This document shows, piece by piece, positions 1-8,455 of a stretch of 35,286 nucleotides of DNA. Origin of the DNA: Candidatus Villigracilaceae bacterium (GTDB taxonomy: Bacteria; Chloroflexota; Anaerolineae; Anaerolineales; Villigracilaceae). The translations under genes and the position numbers were made by a program. The notes beneath the pieces are model-generated. The model saw only the letters and a list, made by a program, of their open reading frames with translations. It searched no databases and was not told where the DNA came from. Where the stretch lies: positions 1 to 35,286 of the forward strand of contig JAPKMP010000031.1 in the NCBI GenBank assembly GCA_026645935.1. The letters are read 5' to 3'. Within the stretch, counting starts at the first letter, position 1. Every line of letters begins with the position of its first letter.

Positions 1-373
1 GCGGTACACCCGCAAAATTCGAGGCAACACCTGAGAACGTGACCACTACCGGTCGAAGGGATTTGGGAAGTCCGCCAATCGTGACCGCATACGCCATCAG
101 AAAACCAAGGATCCCGCCCCCCAGCGCTGTAACAGCGCTGATCTGGATGCTCAATTTGTAAGCGTTCAAGATAAACGGCTCAGACACCAGTTGAGTTATA
201 TTGTCTAAGGTGAATTTCCCCTCGGGGTTCGTGAAACTCGCGGTGAGCAGCCGCAATGAAGGTAAAAATAAGAACAGGAAGGCAAATATCAGGAACGGGG
301 TAACGCCGAGCCAGGTCTTCCAACTTGTAGTGGCGGCCGGCAGTTTGATCGGTTTGACTGTGGTCTGCACCAT
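1..373 (-). CDS. ABC transporter permease, N-terminal part (cut by window edge)
   Basis: Reading the minus strand from the ATG at 373 gives an open frame of about 124 codons that runs off the left edge. The protein starts MVQTTVKPIKLPAATTSW, followed by a strongly hydrophobic first membrane segment (about residues 22-45), a short periplasmic-looking loop (NPEGKFTLDNITQLVSEPF), and a second membrane segment beginning near residue 70 (about 70-95). This is the typical start of the inner-membrane permease of polyamine/iron/thiamine-type ABC importers (PotB/FbpB-like). A GAGG ribosome site lies 8 bases before the ATG. It is directly downstream of the solute-binding protein gene, so the two very likely form one importer; the ATPase must lie outside the window. 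Substrate cannot be told from this fragment. Confidence 0.85.
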   Translation of the reverse strand, partial: MVQTTVKPIKLPAATTSWKTWLGVTPFLIFAFLFLFLPSLRLLTASFTNPEGKFTLDNITQLVSEPFILNAYKLSIQISAVTALGGGILGFLMAYAVTIGGLPKSLRPVVVTFSGVASNFAGVP

Positions 374-404
374 GATCGTATCCTCAACTAACCATGATGT
401 TGTG

Positions 405-434
405 GCGAGACCCTGCCGCACGGCAGGGTCTCGC
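405..434 (-). promoter_or_regulatory. perfect 14-bp hairpin between binding-protein and permease genes
   Basis: GCGAGACCCTGCCG (405-418) is followed by CA and by its exact reverse complement (421-434). There is no T tract on the minus strand after it. Such intercistronic hairpins often protect the upstream, highly needed binding-protein mRNA from 3' decay or partly stop transcription, lowering permease output. That role is inferred. Confidence 0.6.
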
Positions 435-456
435 ATAACAACACTTATCTATTCGA

Positions 457-1638
457 TTACGGAGCGGCTTGAACGTCTGCGCCGACGGCCGAATCCCAGT
501 TCTTGGTGATCAATTCCTTGGCAGCATTAAGCTGGTCAAGGCTGGGGAATACAGCACCGGAAACATCTGGGAGTTTGTCGAGCAATTCCTGCGGAATCAC
601 ACCGCGGGCGCGTAGGTCGGCCTCGCGGATCGGGTGGCAGTAGCCTTCCATCCACAAGATCTGGCCTTCATCCGAGTAGAGGAATTCCATCCACAACTTG
701 GCGGCGTTGGGGTGAGGAGCATAGGCGCTGATCGCCTGGACGTACACACCAGCAAAGCGGCCGGTAGCGGGCACTACAACAGTGGCGTTCGGATTGCCTT
801 CGAAGGTATCGATGGCGGCAAGGGCGTTATAGTCCCAGGTGATGCGGACGGGGATTTCACCGGTGGCAACAAGACCGTTATTGGCGATCAACGGGATGAG
901 ATTGCCAGCGGCATTCAGGTCGGCAAAGAAATCCAAACCGGGCTGTGGGTCATCGAGGGTACCGCCATTGGCGAGGGCAGCCGCATACACAGACTGGATC
1001 GCCTGGTTGGAGGTGCGGGGATCACCGGAAAGGGCGATCTGTCCCTTGTACTTCGGATCGAGAAGGTCAGCCCAGTCCTGTGGGACATCCGGTTGAACAT
1101 CGGTGTTCACGAGGAAGGACAGCACGCCGTAGTAGTCGCCGTACCAATAGCCTTCAGGATCCTTGGCATCGTCGGGGATGGTATCCCAAGTGGATACTTT
1201 GTAGGGCTGAATCAGGCCTTCCGCCTTGGAAGATTCGCCGAAGGAAAAGCCGACGTCGATCACATCCGGAGCCTGGGGACCCTTATTGTCCTTGTTGGCT
1301 TTGATCGCTTCGATCTCATCCGCGGAACCTGCATCAGGATTCAATTCGTTGACTTCGATATTGGGATATTTGGCTTTGAAGGCATCGATCACGCCGCCAT
1401 AATTGCACCAATCCGGCGGCAAAGCAATGGTGGTCAGCATGCCTTCAGCTTCAGCGGCAGCCACAAGTTCCGCCATGGGATCTGCGGCGGGGGCTTCGGT
1501 CATGGCTTCTTCAGTCATCGCCGCTTCGGTTGCGGCAGGGGCTTCTTCAGCCGGGGCGGGGGCTCCGCATGCAGATAGCACTGTTGCGGCGATCACGAAC
1601 AGGGCGAGCAAATGAAAAGCAAATTTCTTCGTACGCAT
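457..1638 (-). CDS. ABC transporter solute-binding lipoprotein (polyamine/iron/thiamine-type family)
   Basis: 393-aa extracellular binding protein of a type-I ABC importer. Residues 1-25 form a lipoprotein signal peptide with lipobox LSAC, so the mature protein would be anchored at Cys. An Ala/Glu/Thr-rich linker (about residues 25-55) then leads into a two-lobe periplasmic-binding fold, with segments such as WADLLDPKYKGQIALSGDP and NAAKLWMEFLYSDEGQ typical of the bacterial extracellular binding proteins of the Fe/putrescine/thiamine cluster. I chose the ATG at 1638 because AAGGAG sits just before it and it begins the signal peptide; an in-frame ATG at 1698 with its own AGGAGG would add 20 residues. 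The gene has its own promoter and is followed by a permease. The neighbouring catabolic genes suggest an amine ligand, but that is inference. Confidence 0.9.
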   Translation of the reverse strand: MRTKKFAFHLLALFVIAATVLSACGAPAPAEEAPAATEAAMTEEAMTEAPAADPMAELVAAAEAEGMLTTIALPPDWCNYGGVIDAFKAKYPNIEVNELNPDAGSADEIEAIKANKDNKGPQAPDVIDVGFSFGESSKAEGLIQPYKVSTWDTIPDDAKDPEGYWYGDYYGVLSFLVNTDVQPDVPQDWADLLDPKYKGQIALSGDPRTSNQAIQSVYAAALANGGTLDDPQPGLDFFADLNAAGNLIPLIANNGLVATGEIPVRITWDYNALAAIDTFEGNPNATVVVPATGRFAGVYVQAISAYAPHPNAAKLWMEFLYSDEGQILWMEGYCHPIREADLRARGVIPQELLDKLPDVSGAVFPSLDQLNAAKELITKNWDSAVGADVQAAP

Positions 1639-1722
1639 CTCTTTCTCCTTATTGTTAGATTGATCAATCGAACGAAACCACTTGCACGAGCTCGACATTG
1701 CTTCCCGATACCTCCTGTCTCA

Positions 1723-1737
1723 TTAACGAACTGTTAA
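1723..1737 (-). promoter_or_regulatory. possible operator over the transcription start of the binding-protein gene
   Basis: TTAAC (1723-1727) and GTTAA (1733-1737) form a perfect 5-bp inverted repeat with a 5-bp spacer, placed just downstream of the -10 box, across the expected +1. The position suits a repressor site. No regulator can be assigned. Confidence 0.3.
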
Positions 1738-1738
1738 C

Positions 1739-1767
1739 ATTTTAACATCATCAATATTCAAAGTCAA
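1739..1767 (-). promoter_or_regulatory. promoter of the ABC importer operon
   Basis: On the minus strand a -35 TTGACT (1762-1767) is separated by 17 bp from a -10 TAAAAT (1739-1744). This is a near-consensus housekeeping sigma promoter, about 100 bp upstream of the chosen start at 1638, and it makes the importer genes separable from the upstream pit gene. Confidence 0.7.
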
Positions 1768-1784
1768 ACGATGAATATTCGATT

Positions 1785-2768
1785 TCAAGTGAAATTTACA
1801 ATCAGCCAATAAATGCCCGCGCCGAACAATCCGCTTGCCGGGATGGTAAGCACCCAGGCTGTCAGAATATCATCTGCCACACTCCAGCGGACCTTGCCAA
1901 ATCGTTCCGATGCGCCGACACCGATGATCGCCGAACTCACGACTTGCGTGGTACTGACGGGAAGTCCGACTGCCGAAGCGCCAAGGATGACGAATGCCGA
2001 AGTCAACTGGGTGGAGAAACTATGCACCGGGCGGATCTTATAGAACTTACCGCCCAATGTGCGGATGAGCCTCCAGCCGCCCAGCGATGTCCCCAACGCC
2101 ATTGTCGCCGCGCTGGCAAGGATCACCCAGAACGGCACATCGAACGATTCCTGGACGCCAGCAACGATCAGCCCCAGCGTGATCATGCCCATCGTCTTTT
2201 GCGCGTCGTTCGTGCCATGGCTGAACGCCAGGCTTACCGCAGTAATGAATTGTCCGCGTCTGAAAAAATTATTAATGTTCGGCGACGACTTCTGGGCAAG
2301 GAAATAGATCAGCCGCAACGCGATGAAACCGATCAGAAAACCGATCACCGGCGAGGTAAACAAGGCGATCAAAACCTTATTCAACCCACCCAATTTGACC
2401 GCATCCCATCCCGCCGACACCATCACGGCTCCGATCAAACCGCCGATGAGCGCATGCGAAGAACTGCTCGGAATGCCAAAAAACCATGTGATCAGGTTCC
2501 AAATAATGGCGCCGCACAAACACGCGATCAAGACCTCTATGGTCAACATATGCGAGTCGACGATGTCGCTGCCAATGGTTTTGGCGACGGTGACGCCGAA
2601 AAGAAATGGACCCAAAAATTCGGCAACCGCCGTCATGCCCAGCGCGGAGCGGGGCGAGAATGCCCTTGATGAGATCATGGTCGCGACGATATTGCTGGCA
2701 TCACGCATCCCGTTAATGAACTCGAAGATGAGCGCCAAAATGATAACAAGGATAAGGGAGGATGACAT
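1785..2768 (-). CDS. pit: inorganic phosphate permease, Pit family
   Basis: 327-aa integral membrane protein of the low-affinity phosphate:cation symporter family (PF01384). The family signature is seen twice: FEFINGMRDASNIVATMISS near the N-terminus and FSHGTNDAQKTMGMITLG in the second half, matching the inverted-repeat topology with about ten membrane segments. The motif GIPSSSSHALIGG and its mirror GLPVSTTQVVSSAIIGVG are also family hallmarks. The length fits the short bacterial/archaeal Pit subgroup rather than the about 500-aa E. coli PitA. It follows a DUF47/PhoU-like gene by 10 bases, the usual pairing. The ribosome site is weak, so translation may be coupled to the upstream gene. Confidence 0.95.
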   Translation of the reverse strand: MSSSLILVIILALIFEFINGMRDASNIVATMISSRAFSPRSALGMTAVAEFLGPFLFGVTVAKTIGSDIVDSHMLTIEVLIACLCGAIIWNLITWFFGIPSSSSHALIGGLIGAVMVSAGWDAVKLGGLNKVLIALFTSPVIGFLIGFIALRLIYFLAQKSSPNINNFFRRGQFITAVSLAFSHGTNDAQKTMGMITLGLIVAGVQESFDVPFWVILASAATMALGTSLGGWRLIRTLGGKFYKIRPVHSFSTQLTSAFVILGASAVGLPVSTTQVVSSAIIGVGASERFGKVRWSVADDILTAWVLTIPASGLFGAGIYWLIVNFT

Positions 2769-2778
2769 TAACGTCTTG

Positions 2779-3399
2779 TTATGCTTTCTTTACCACCACG
2801 TCTGCGATGATGTTGGCGGCTTCATCGCCCCTGTCCGCCGCGTTGGATAAATGCCGGTACACCTCTCGTAACTTCAACATTTCGACCACGTGATGCAGGT
2901 CTTCCGGACCGCTGAACAGGTCTGCAACAGCCTCGCGATAGACAGCTTCGACCCGATTCTCCAATGCCTTGGCGCGCTGGGCATGATCGAGCGCCACATT
3001 GGGATTTTTGGGCAGGCGCATCACGCCGTGCATGATCTCATAAGCCGCATCTTTCAAAAGGGAGGCGATACGCGACATGTAAGGCGTCGGCTCGACCTTG
3101 AGAATCACCATTTCAATCACGGTGGTATCGGCGTAATCGATGACGTCGTCGATCGAGCGGGACAGGGCAAAGATATCCTCGCGGTCGAAGGGGGTGATGA
3201 AACTTCGGTTCAATTCATCGATCAGGATGCGCCGCACTTCGTCGGCTTCCTTCTCCTTGATGGACAGTTCCTCCGCAACCTGGGGGTCGCTCGTCTCGAA
3301 ATACTTCATGAGCAGGCGCAGGCCTTCATATGACAGGGAAGCCTGTTGCTCGATCAGGGCTTGAAATACGTTTTCTTTTCTTTTAAAAAAGCCGAACAT
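2779..3399 (-). CDS. DUF47/PhoU-divergent phosphate transport accessory protein
   Basis: 206-aa all-helical protein (PF01865, PhoU_div). The diagnostic motifs are DREDIFALSRSIDDVIDYAD near residue 75-95 and the C-terminal LREVYRHLSNAADRGDEAAN. Proteins of this family are nearly always encoded beside Pit permeases and are thought to control or stabilise them; the exact mechanism is not settled. An AAGGAAA ribosome site precedes the ATG at 3399. It lies 25 bases after the mttB-like gene and 10 bases before pit, so it appears to be read as part of the long minus-strand run. Cytoplasmic location is inferred from the absence of membrane segments. Confidence 0.93.
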   Translation of the reverse strand: MFGFFKRKENVFQALIEQQASLSYEGLRLLMKYFETSDPQVAEELSIKEKEADEVRRILIDELNRSFITPFDREDIFALSRSIDDVIDYADTTVIEMVILKVEPTPYMSRIASLLKDAAYEIMHGVMRLPKNPNVALDHAQRAKALENRVEAVYREAVADLFSGPEDLHHVVEMLKLREVYRHLSNAADRGDEAANIIADVVVKKA

Positions 3400-3424
3400 G
3401 GATTTCCTTTCGAAATGGCGGAAT

Positions 3425-4861
3425 TTAAATTATCGCGGTCAGTTCACCTGTCACCAGGCCGGGGAATCTGGCTCGCAGCGCTGAATCAACCTCGGGCGGG
3501 ATGAGAGGCGCGGTATTCTTCGTCATGATGTCCCTGGCTTTCGCCATCGCCTTGGCTTGCGTATCCGTCGCGCCCTTCTTTTCCCAGATCGTGCGCGCGT
3601 CGCGGTCGGCGATCTTGGTCATCACAGCCTCGGTCTTCATGCGGCTGGTGGTGTGTTTGGCGGTAATGAACGAGCCGCCGGGTCCGATCTCCTTTATAAG
3701 ATCGATGCCAAGGTCATCTTCGTTAAAGGAAATGCCGCGTTTGATGCGCTTCATCATGAGCGCCATTTCATCATCGATCACAGCCTTGGCAAAATCGAAT
3801 GTTTTGAGCGCATCGATCAAACCGCCGATGTTGAACATATCCATGCCGCCCAGCACGCCCGCCACTCCCGACATGCCTGTTTCATACCCGGCTTGCGCAT
3901 CGTTCAATTTCGAATTGGTGAGACCCACATACCCGCCCGCCGGCACGTTATAAAAGCGCGCCATTTGCGCGAACGCCATATGCAGCATGCCGCATTCGAT
4001 GGCGCCGGACGTGTATGCGCCTGAACGCATATCGGCAACGGTGCCAAGGGTGGCATAAATCGTCGGTGTGCCTTCCTTTGTCATTTGCATCAACATCAAA
4101 GCGGATAAGAATTCCGCATTCCCCTGAACCAGGGTCCCCGCCATCGACATGGGCGAAGTAAGCCCTGCGTTCGGAACAATGGTGGGATAAACAGGCAAAC
4201 CCTGTTCCGCAAAGAACATCACGTTCTCGGTCGAAAGATGATCCATCGTCAACGGGGAAACAACAGGGCAGTAGTGATGCGTGAGGAAGGGATGTTTCCG
4301 GTATTCCTCTTCACCGCCCGCGACGATGTACGCCATTTCCATGACGCTCATCGTATCCTTCATGTTCGTCGTGGTGACACGGATCGGTTTAAGACAATAC
4401 TTGATGGCAGGATACAGGCGCGAGAGCGTGAATTGATCCGCGGGCGCATCATCTGCAAGTGTGGAAATGGAGAAGATATCGTAACCGGGAAGTTCATTGA
4501 TCAGGTGGGCGATCTGCGCGATATCCCTGGACTCGGCGCGTCTTTCCTGACCTGTGACCGGGTCGATGATATCAGGCGCGGAACTCGCCGTAACAATGAC
4601 CGGGCTGTCCTGCGGGATCGTCCTGTCGAATTTTGGATCGCGCGCCGGAAAGGTAAATGAAGGCGGAACCAACCTGCGGTATTTTTCGACCACCGGCCGC
4701 GGAAATCTCACCCTTTCACCGTCCACGCTGCAGCCGTGCGCCTTGAACAATTCCCTCGCCGGCTCGAAGCGGACCTTCAAGCCTGTATCCTCCAATATCT
4801 CCAGTGAGGCGTCGTGAATCCTTTCAATCTGTTCCTGGGTAAGTAAATTTGCGAATGACAT
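3425..4861 (-). CDS. trimethylamine/betaine methyltransferase family protein (MttB superfamily, no pyrrolysine)
   Basis: 478-aa TIM-barrel methyltransferase of the MttB superfamily (PF06253). The N-terminal segment LTQEQIERIHDASLEILEDT and the later GGYVGLTNSKLNDAQAGYET and KHTTSRMKTEAVMTKIADRD match the family. There is no in-frame TAG, so it is not the pyrrolysine type; such members (for example MtgB) transfer methyl groups from glycine betaine or other quaternary amines to a corrinoid protein. No corrinoid protein or reactivase is in the window, so either the partner is elsewhere or the chemistry differs. ATG 4861 follows AAGGA at about 9 bases; an in-frame TTG at 4867 is the alternative. 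It follows the PfkB-like gene by 12 bases, indicating an operon. Confidence 0.88.
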   Translation of the reverse strand: MSFANLLTQEQIERIHDASLEILEDTGLKVRFEPARELFKAHGCSVDGERVRFPRPVVEKYRRLVPPSFTFPARDPKFDRTIPQDSPVIVTASSAPDIIDPVTGQERRAESRDIAQIAHLINELPGYDIFSISTLADDAPADQFTLSRLYPAIKYCLKPIRVTTTNMKDTMSVMEMAYIVAGGEEEYRKHPFLTHHYCPVVSPLTMDHLSTENVMFFAEQGLPVYPTIVPNAGLTSPMSMAGTLVQGNAEFLSALMLMQMTKEGTPTIYATLGTVADMRSGAYTSGAIECGMLHMAFAQMARFYNVPAGGYVGLTNSKLNDAQAGYETGMSGVAGVLGGMDMFNIGGLIDALKTFDFAKAVIDDEMALMMKRIKRGISFNEDDLGIDLIKEIGPGGSFITAKHTTSRMKTEAVMTKIADRDARTIWEKKGATDTQAKAMAKARDIMTKNTAPLIPPEVDSALRARFPGLVTGELTAII

Positions 4862-4873
4862 GGGCAATTATCC

Positions 4874-5971
4874 TTATTCGACGAGCGACTTTTTGATCTT
4901 CTTTCTTTCCGTTTTTCGTTTGGGCAGGATCCGCGCCGCAAACTTGCGGGTTTCCTTCACCAGCTGGTTCGCGATCAGGACGTTATCCTCGGGCAATTTG
5001 AAGAGATCGGTGATCCGCACGAACTGATTATGGCGGTACTGCATCCGTTCGATCCGCACCGAATGAGCCAGGCCCTTGACCTCACGCACCGGAAACATCT
5101 TCAACCCCGAGCGGGTCACCTTCAAGGACGCAGCCGCAATCGCAAAGCGGACCGTATCCTCCAAACTCCAGCCATTAAGATGACCGTAGATGAATCCGGA
5201 TGAAAAGGTTGCGCCCGCGCCGGAGGCGTCCACGGTTTTTACTCTTGGAGCATGGGCGCGAATAACCTCGTTTCCCTGAACCACCATGCATCCCTGACTC
5301 GCCATGGTGATAACCGCGGTCTGGATTCCGGCTTTGATCAACTTTCTCGCCACAGACAGCATGGCTTGCCTTTTGCCGATCTGCGCGGCGTCGGTCACCG
5401 CCTGGCAGATGGTCGTATATCCCGAATACTTCCGCAATAATTCGTGATCCTGATGCCCGTGTTCGAGATTCAAAAAGACAGGCACACGGTGTTTGCGGGC
5501 TTCGTGCATGGCGCGCAGGATGTGTTTATCACCATCGTACCAGTCCACATAGAGCAGTTTGGCTTTTTTGATCAGCGAAAGGTCCGCGGTATCGAGCGTA
5601 GCGAGGATCTCCTTCGAGCGCTGCCAGAAATACGTCCGCGCGCCTTTTTTATCGGAGACGTTCACCTCGAGCGGCGTGCTATATTTTTTTGTAAAACGCA
5701 CTTCGCCCTGCACGCCGAAGCCGCGCAGTTTGTCCCTGATATAACGCCCGAGCATGTCGTCCCCAACAGCCGTGCCGATCATACCCGATGGAACCCCCCA
5801 CTGGCTGAGGTTGCAGGCGATGATCGCCGCGTCGTCATATACATAATCACTGACCTCATGCACGATCGCGCCGGTGTTCAATTTCGGCAGCCTGTCAAGC
5901 GACATGATGTAGACCGGGGTCAACATCCCAAAGCCGACGTAAGCTGGAGGGGAAAGTTTCTTTTTTACCAT
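4874..5971 (-). CDS. divergent PfkB-family protein, catalytic Asp replaced by Ala (possible pseudokinase)
   Basis: 365-aa ribokinase-fold protein. The PfkB C-terminal signature is clear around residues 247-265, DASGAGATFSSGFIYGHLNG, but the GAGD anion-hole/catalytic motif reads GAGA: the codon at 5210-5212 is GCA (Ala254) where the catalytic-base Asp is expected. The N-terminal Gly-rich substrate motif is also degenerate (DDAAIIACNLSQWG). A Lys/Arg-rich tail (KRKTERKKIKK) is extra. The ATG at 5971 is chosen because the fold begins there (AYVGFGMLTPVYIM); no good ribosome site precedes it, and an in-frame ATG at 6025 is possible. The gene is intact and tightly packed between the flavoprotein and methyltransferase genes, so it is probably functional but perhaps not as a kinase: a sugar-binding sensor or an altered enzyme are options. 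Confidence 0.85.
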   Translation of the reverse strand: MVKKKLSPPAYVGFGMLTPVYIMSLDRLPKLNTGAIVHEVSDYVYDDAAIIACNLSQWGVPSGMIGTAVGDDMLGRYIRDKLRGFGVQGEVRFTKKYSTPLEVNVSDKKGARTYFWQRSKEILATLDTADLSLIKKAKLLYVDWYDGDKHILRAMHEARKHRVPVFLNLEHGHQDHELLRKYSGYTTICQAVTDAAQIGKRQAMLSVARKLIKAGIQTAVITMASQGCMVVQGNEVIRAHAPRVKTVDASGAGATFSSGFIYGHLNGWSLEDTVRFAIAAASLKVTRSGLKMFPVREVKGLAHSVRIERMQYRHNQFVRITDLFKLPEDNVLIANQLVKETRKFAARILPKRKTERKKIKKSLVE

Positions 5972-6025
5972 ACAATTACGGTGATCGATGGACAGCGCTT
6001 GCGATGTACTCTGCCAGAACCACAA

Positions 6026-8455
6026 CTACGCTCTCAACTTCTCACCCTTGGGATCGTATAATACGCTGGCAGTCACTTCCGCCTCGCGATTGCCTTCGAT
6101 CAGTTCAATCGTGAAGCGATTTCCCTTCACAGCCATTTCGATGGGAAGATACGCATACAGGATGTTTTTCTTCACGGTGAAACCGTAGCCGCCACTTCTC
6201 ACGCGGCTCACAAGTTTATCACCATGATAGACAGCCTCCCCGCCGTAGATCTGGACGAATTCATCCGCATCGGTCAACACCAATGTACTGAGTTTGCGGG
6301 TCACACCTTCCGCCTTTTGTTTGACCAGCACATCGCGCCCGATAAAATCGCCCTTATCCAAATCGACGCAGAAGCCAAGCCCCGCTTCATAGGGCGTTGT
6401 CGTCGGCGTAATGTCTACCGTGAAATACTTGAATCCTTTTTCGAGGCGCAGGGGATCGAGTACTTTGTACCCGCCGAGTTCCATGTCAAATTCCCTGCCT
6501 GCTTCGATGAGCATGTCCCAGACCATGGCAGCCCGATTGCTGGGGATATACAACTCCCAGCCCAATTCGCCCGCATAACTCACGCGCTGAGCCAAAACCT
6601 TCGCTCCATTGATGATGATGGGTTTTGTGGTCAGGTACGGATGCGCTTCGTTGGAAACATCCGAGCTGGTCACCTTCTTTAATACTTCGCGGGCTTTCGG
6701 ACCCCATAAGGCAAGGCAGGCATGTTCCAGGGTAATATCGCGGATGAAGATCTCTCCATCCTTTTCATCGACATGCATCTGGATGCGCGCCAGGTCGTTG
6801 GCGATAAAACCCGAACCCGTAATGACCCAGAAATATTCCTCGCCCAACCGTGTGACGGTCAGGTCCGATTCGATTCCGCCGTTGCGGTTGAGGAATTGGG
6901 TGTAGACCGCGCTTCCAACCGGTTTATCGACATTGCTCGATGTCAGCCTTTGCAGCAGTGGCAGCGCGCCGGGTCCCTTTACTTCGATCTTGCCGAAGGA
7001 TGTCAGATCGTATAAGGTTACGCGTTCGCGGGTGGCGATGTGTTCCCTTCGCAGTCTCTCAAAGAACGGAGGCTTGGTCCAACCCCATTGGCGTTGATCC
7101 TCGCCCATGCGCCTCCACTCCTTGCCGGGGTCAAAATAGTTAACGCGCTCCCAACCGAATTTCTCGCCAAAGACAGCGCCGTTCTCCATCAAGCGGTAAT
7201 GCACCGGGCTGGTGCGATGCGGACGTGCAGTCTCGTGCTCGTCGTGCGGGAAGCGCAACCGATAGTAATACTTCACGCTTTCCACTGTGCGGTCCGCCGC
7301 GTATTTGACATCGGAATAATAATTTCCAAAGCGGGTGGCGCGATAATTGTAAATATCCATCGGCGCTTCGCCGTCAATGATCCATTCAGCGATCAATTTA
7401 CCCATGCCGCCCGCGCCGCCATAACCGTTCAGCGACATGCCCGCCAGCATCCAAAATCCCTTCACGCCAGGCATCGGTCCAAGCAGGGGCTGACAATCCG
7501 GCGTGTATGCCCCGGGGTGGCGGACCAGGGTAATGATGCCCGCCTGATCCAAAAATGGGATTCTGCGGATCGCTCCCTCAAGCAGCATTTCGAACTGGTC
7601 GAAGTCGCCGGGGAAGGATTTGCTTCCATGCTCCCAAGGCGTACCGTCGATCCAGCGCGGAAGCGGCTTCGGTTCATAACCGCCGATCACCAACCCACCC
7701 TGTTCCTGGCGCATATAAACCAGATTATCCGGATCGCGCAAACAGGGTGTGCCCGAATCGAATTCATGTCCCGGTACAGCATGCAAAGCAATATGTTGAT
7801 GGTCGACCGGAGTCGTGGGGACGTTGAGTCCAGCCATGGCGGCGATGCGAGGCGCCCATAGCCCCGCCGCGTTGAGGATGATCTCGCATCGAATCTCGCC
7901 CTTGTCTGTCAGGACCGCCTGGACCTCACCTTTGGCCGACAATTTGATTCCAGTCACGCGTGTGTTGGTATAGACCTCGACGCCCAACTGTTTGGCGGAA
8001 TTGACAATCGAGTTCGTGGTCGTATAAGGATCAAGCTGGCCGTCGCCGGGAAGGTAAATCCCGCCGAACAGATCCTTCTTGGATATCTGCGGCATGTGTT
8101 TTCCGGTCTCGTCGGGACCGATCACTTCACAATCCAATCCCAACGCCTTGGCGCGGCTGACACTTCTTTCCATTTCAAGCAGCTGCTCCCTGCTCGAGGC
8201 TACGCGCAAACTTCCGACGGTGGTGAACAATCCCAACTCCTTATACAATTCCACACTGTACATGCGGAAGCGCAACATGGCTTGCGATGTGGCGAACTGG
8301 GTCACCAAACCTGCAGCATGAGACGACTCGCCGCTGGCGATCTCCCCCTTTTCAATGATGACAACATCCCTGCGCCCGTTCTTTGCAAGATGGTATGCGG
8401 CCTGTGCCCCAAAAATTCCCCCGCCAATGACAACGATCTCTGCCTGTGTTTTCAT
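6026..8455 (-). CDS. FAD-dependent dimethylglycine/sarcosine dehydrogenase-like protein with fused GcvT domain (copy 1)
   Basis: 809-aa two-part enzyme. Residues 1-365: DAO-type FAD oxidoreductase with the dinucleotide motif VVIGGGIFGAQAAYHL and a His at position 46 (SSHAAGL) where mitochondrial DMGDH binds FAD covalently. Residues about 370-430: linker domain of the FAO type. Residues about 435-805: aminomethyltransferase (GcvT) halves, with the folate-binding Asp531 in NRNGGIESDL. Known relatives oxidise N-methyl groups of dimethylglycine or sarcosine and hand the carbon to tetrahydrofolate. CGGAG lies 5 bases before the ATG. It lies between the APC permease and the PfkB-like gene. A paralogue of almost the same length is on the other strand at 14144. 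The actual amine substrate is unknown. Confidence 0.92.
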   Translation of the reverse strand: MKTQAEIVVIGGGIFGAQAAYHLAKNGRRDVVIIEKGEIASGESSHAAGLVTQFATSQAMLRFRMYSVELYKELGLFTTVGSLRVASSREQLLEMERSVSRAKALGLDCEVIGPDETGKHMPQISKKDLFGGIYLPGDGQLDPYTTTNSIVNSAKQLGVEVYTNTRVTGIKLSAKGEVQAVLTDKGEIRCEIILNAAGLWAPRIAAMAGLNVPTTPVDHQHIALHAVPGHEFDSGTPCLRDPDNLVYMRQEQGGLVIGGYEPKPLPRWIDGTPWEHGSKSFPGDFDQFEMLLEGAIRRIPFLDQAGIITLVRHPGAYTPDCQPLLGPMPGVKGFWMLAGMSLNGYGGAGGMGKLIAEWIIDGEAPMDIYNYRATRFGNYYSDVKYAADRTVESVKYYYRLRFPHDEHETARPHRTSPVHYRLMENGAVFGEKFGWERVNYFDPGKEWRRMGEDQRQWGWTKPPFFERLRREHIATRERVTLYDLTSFGKIEVKGPGALPLLQRLTSSNVDKPVGSAVYTQFLNRNGGIESDLTVTRLGEEYFWVITGSGFIANDLARIQMHVDEKDGEIFIRDITLEHACLALWGPKAREVLKKVTSSDVSNEAHPYLTTKPIIINGAKVLAQRVSYAGELGWELYIPSNRAAMVWDMLIEAGREFDMELGGYKVLDPLRLEKGFKYFTVDITPTTTPYEAGLGFCVDLDKGDFIGRDVLVKQKAEGVTRKLSTLVLTDADEFVQIYGGEAVYHGDKLVSRVRSGGYGFTVKKNILYAYLPIEMAVKGNRFTIELIEGNREAEVTASVLYDPKGEKLRA

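Noticed and set aside
634-1578. 314-codon open frame on the plus strand
   Set aside because: It is the shadow of the binding-protein gene, which has a clear signal peptide, ribosome site and family motifs; the shadow frame has no recognisable domain.
3425-4861. Pyrrolysine (in-frame TAG) in the MttB-like gene
   Set aside because: The frame is uninterrupted from start to stop, so it is a non-pyrrolysine member.
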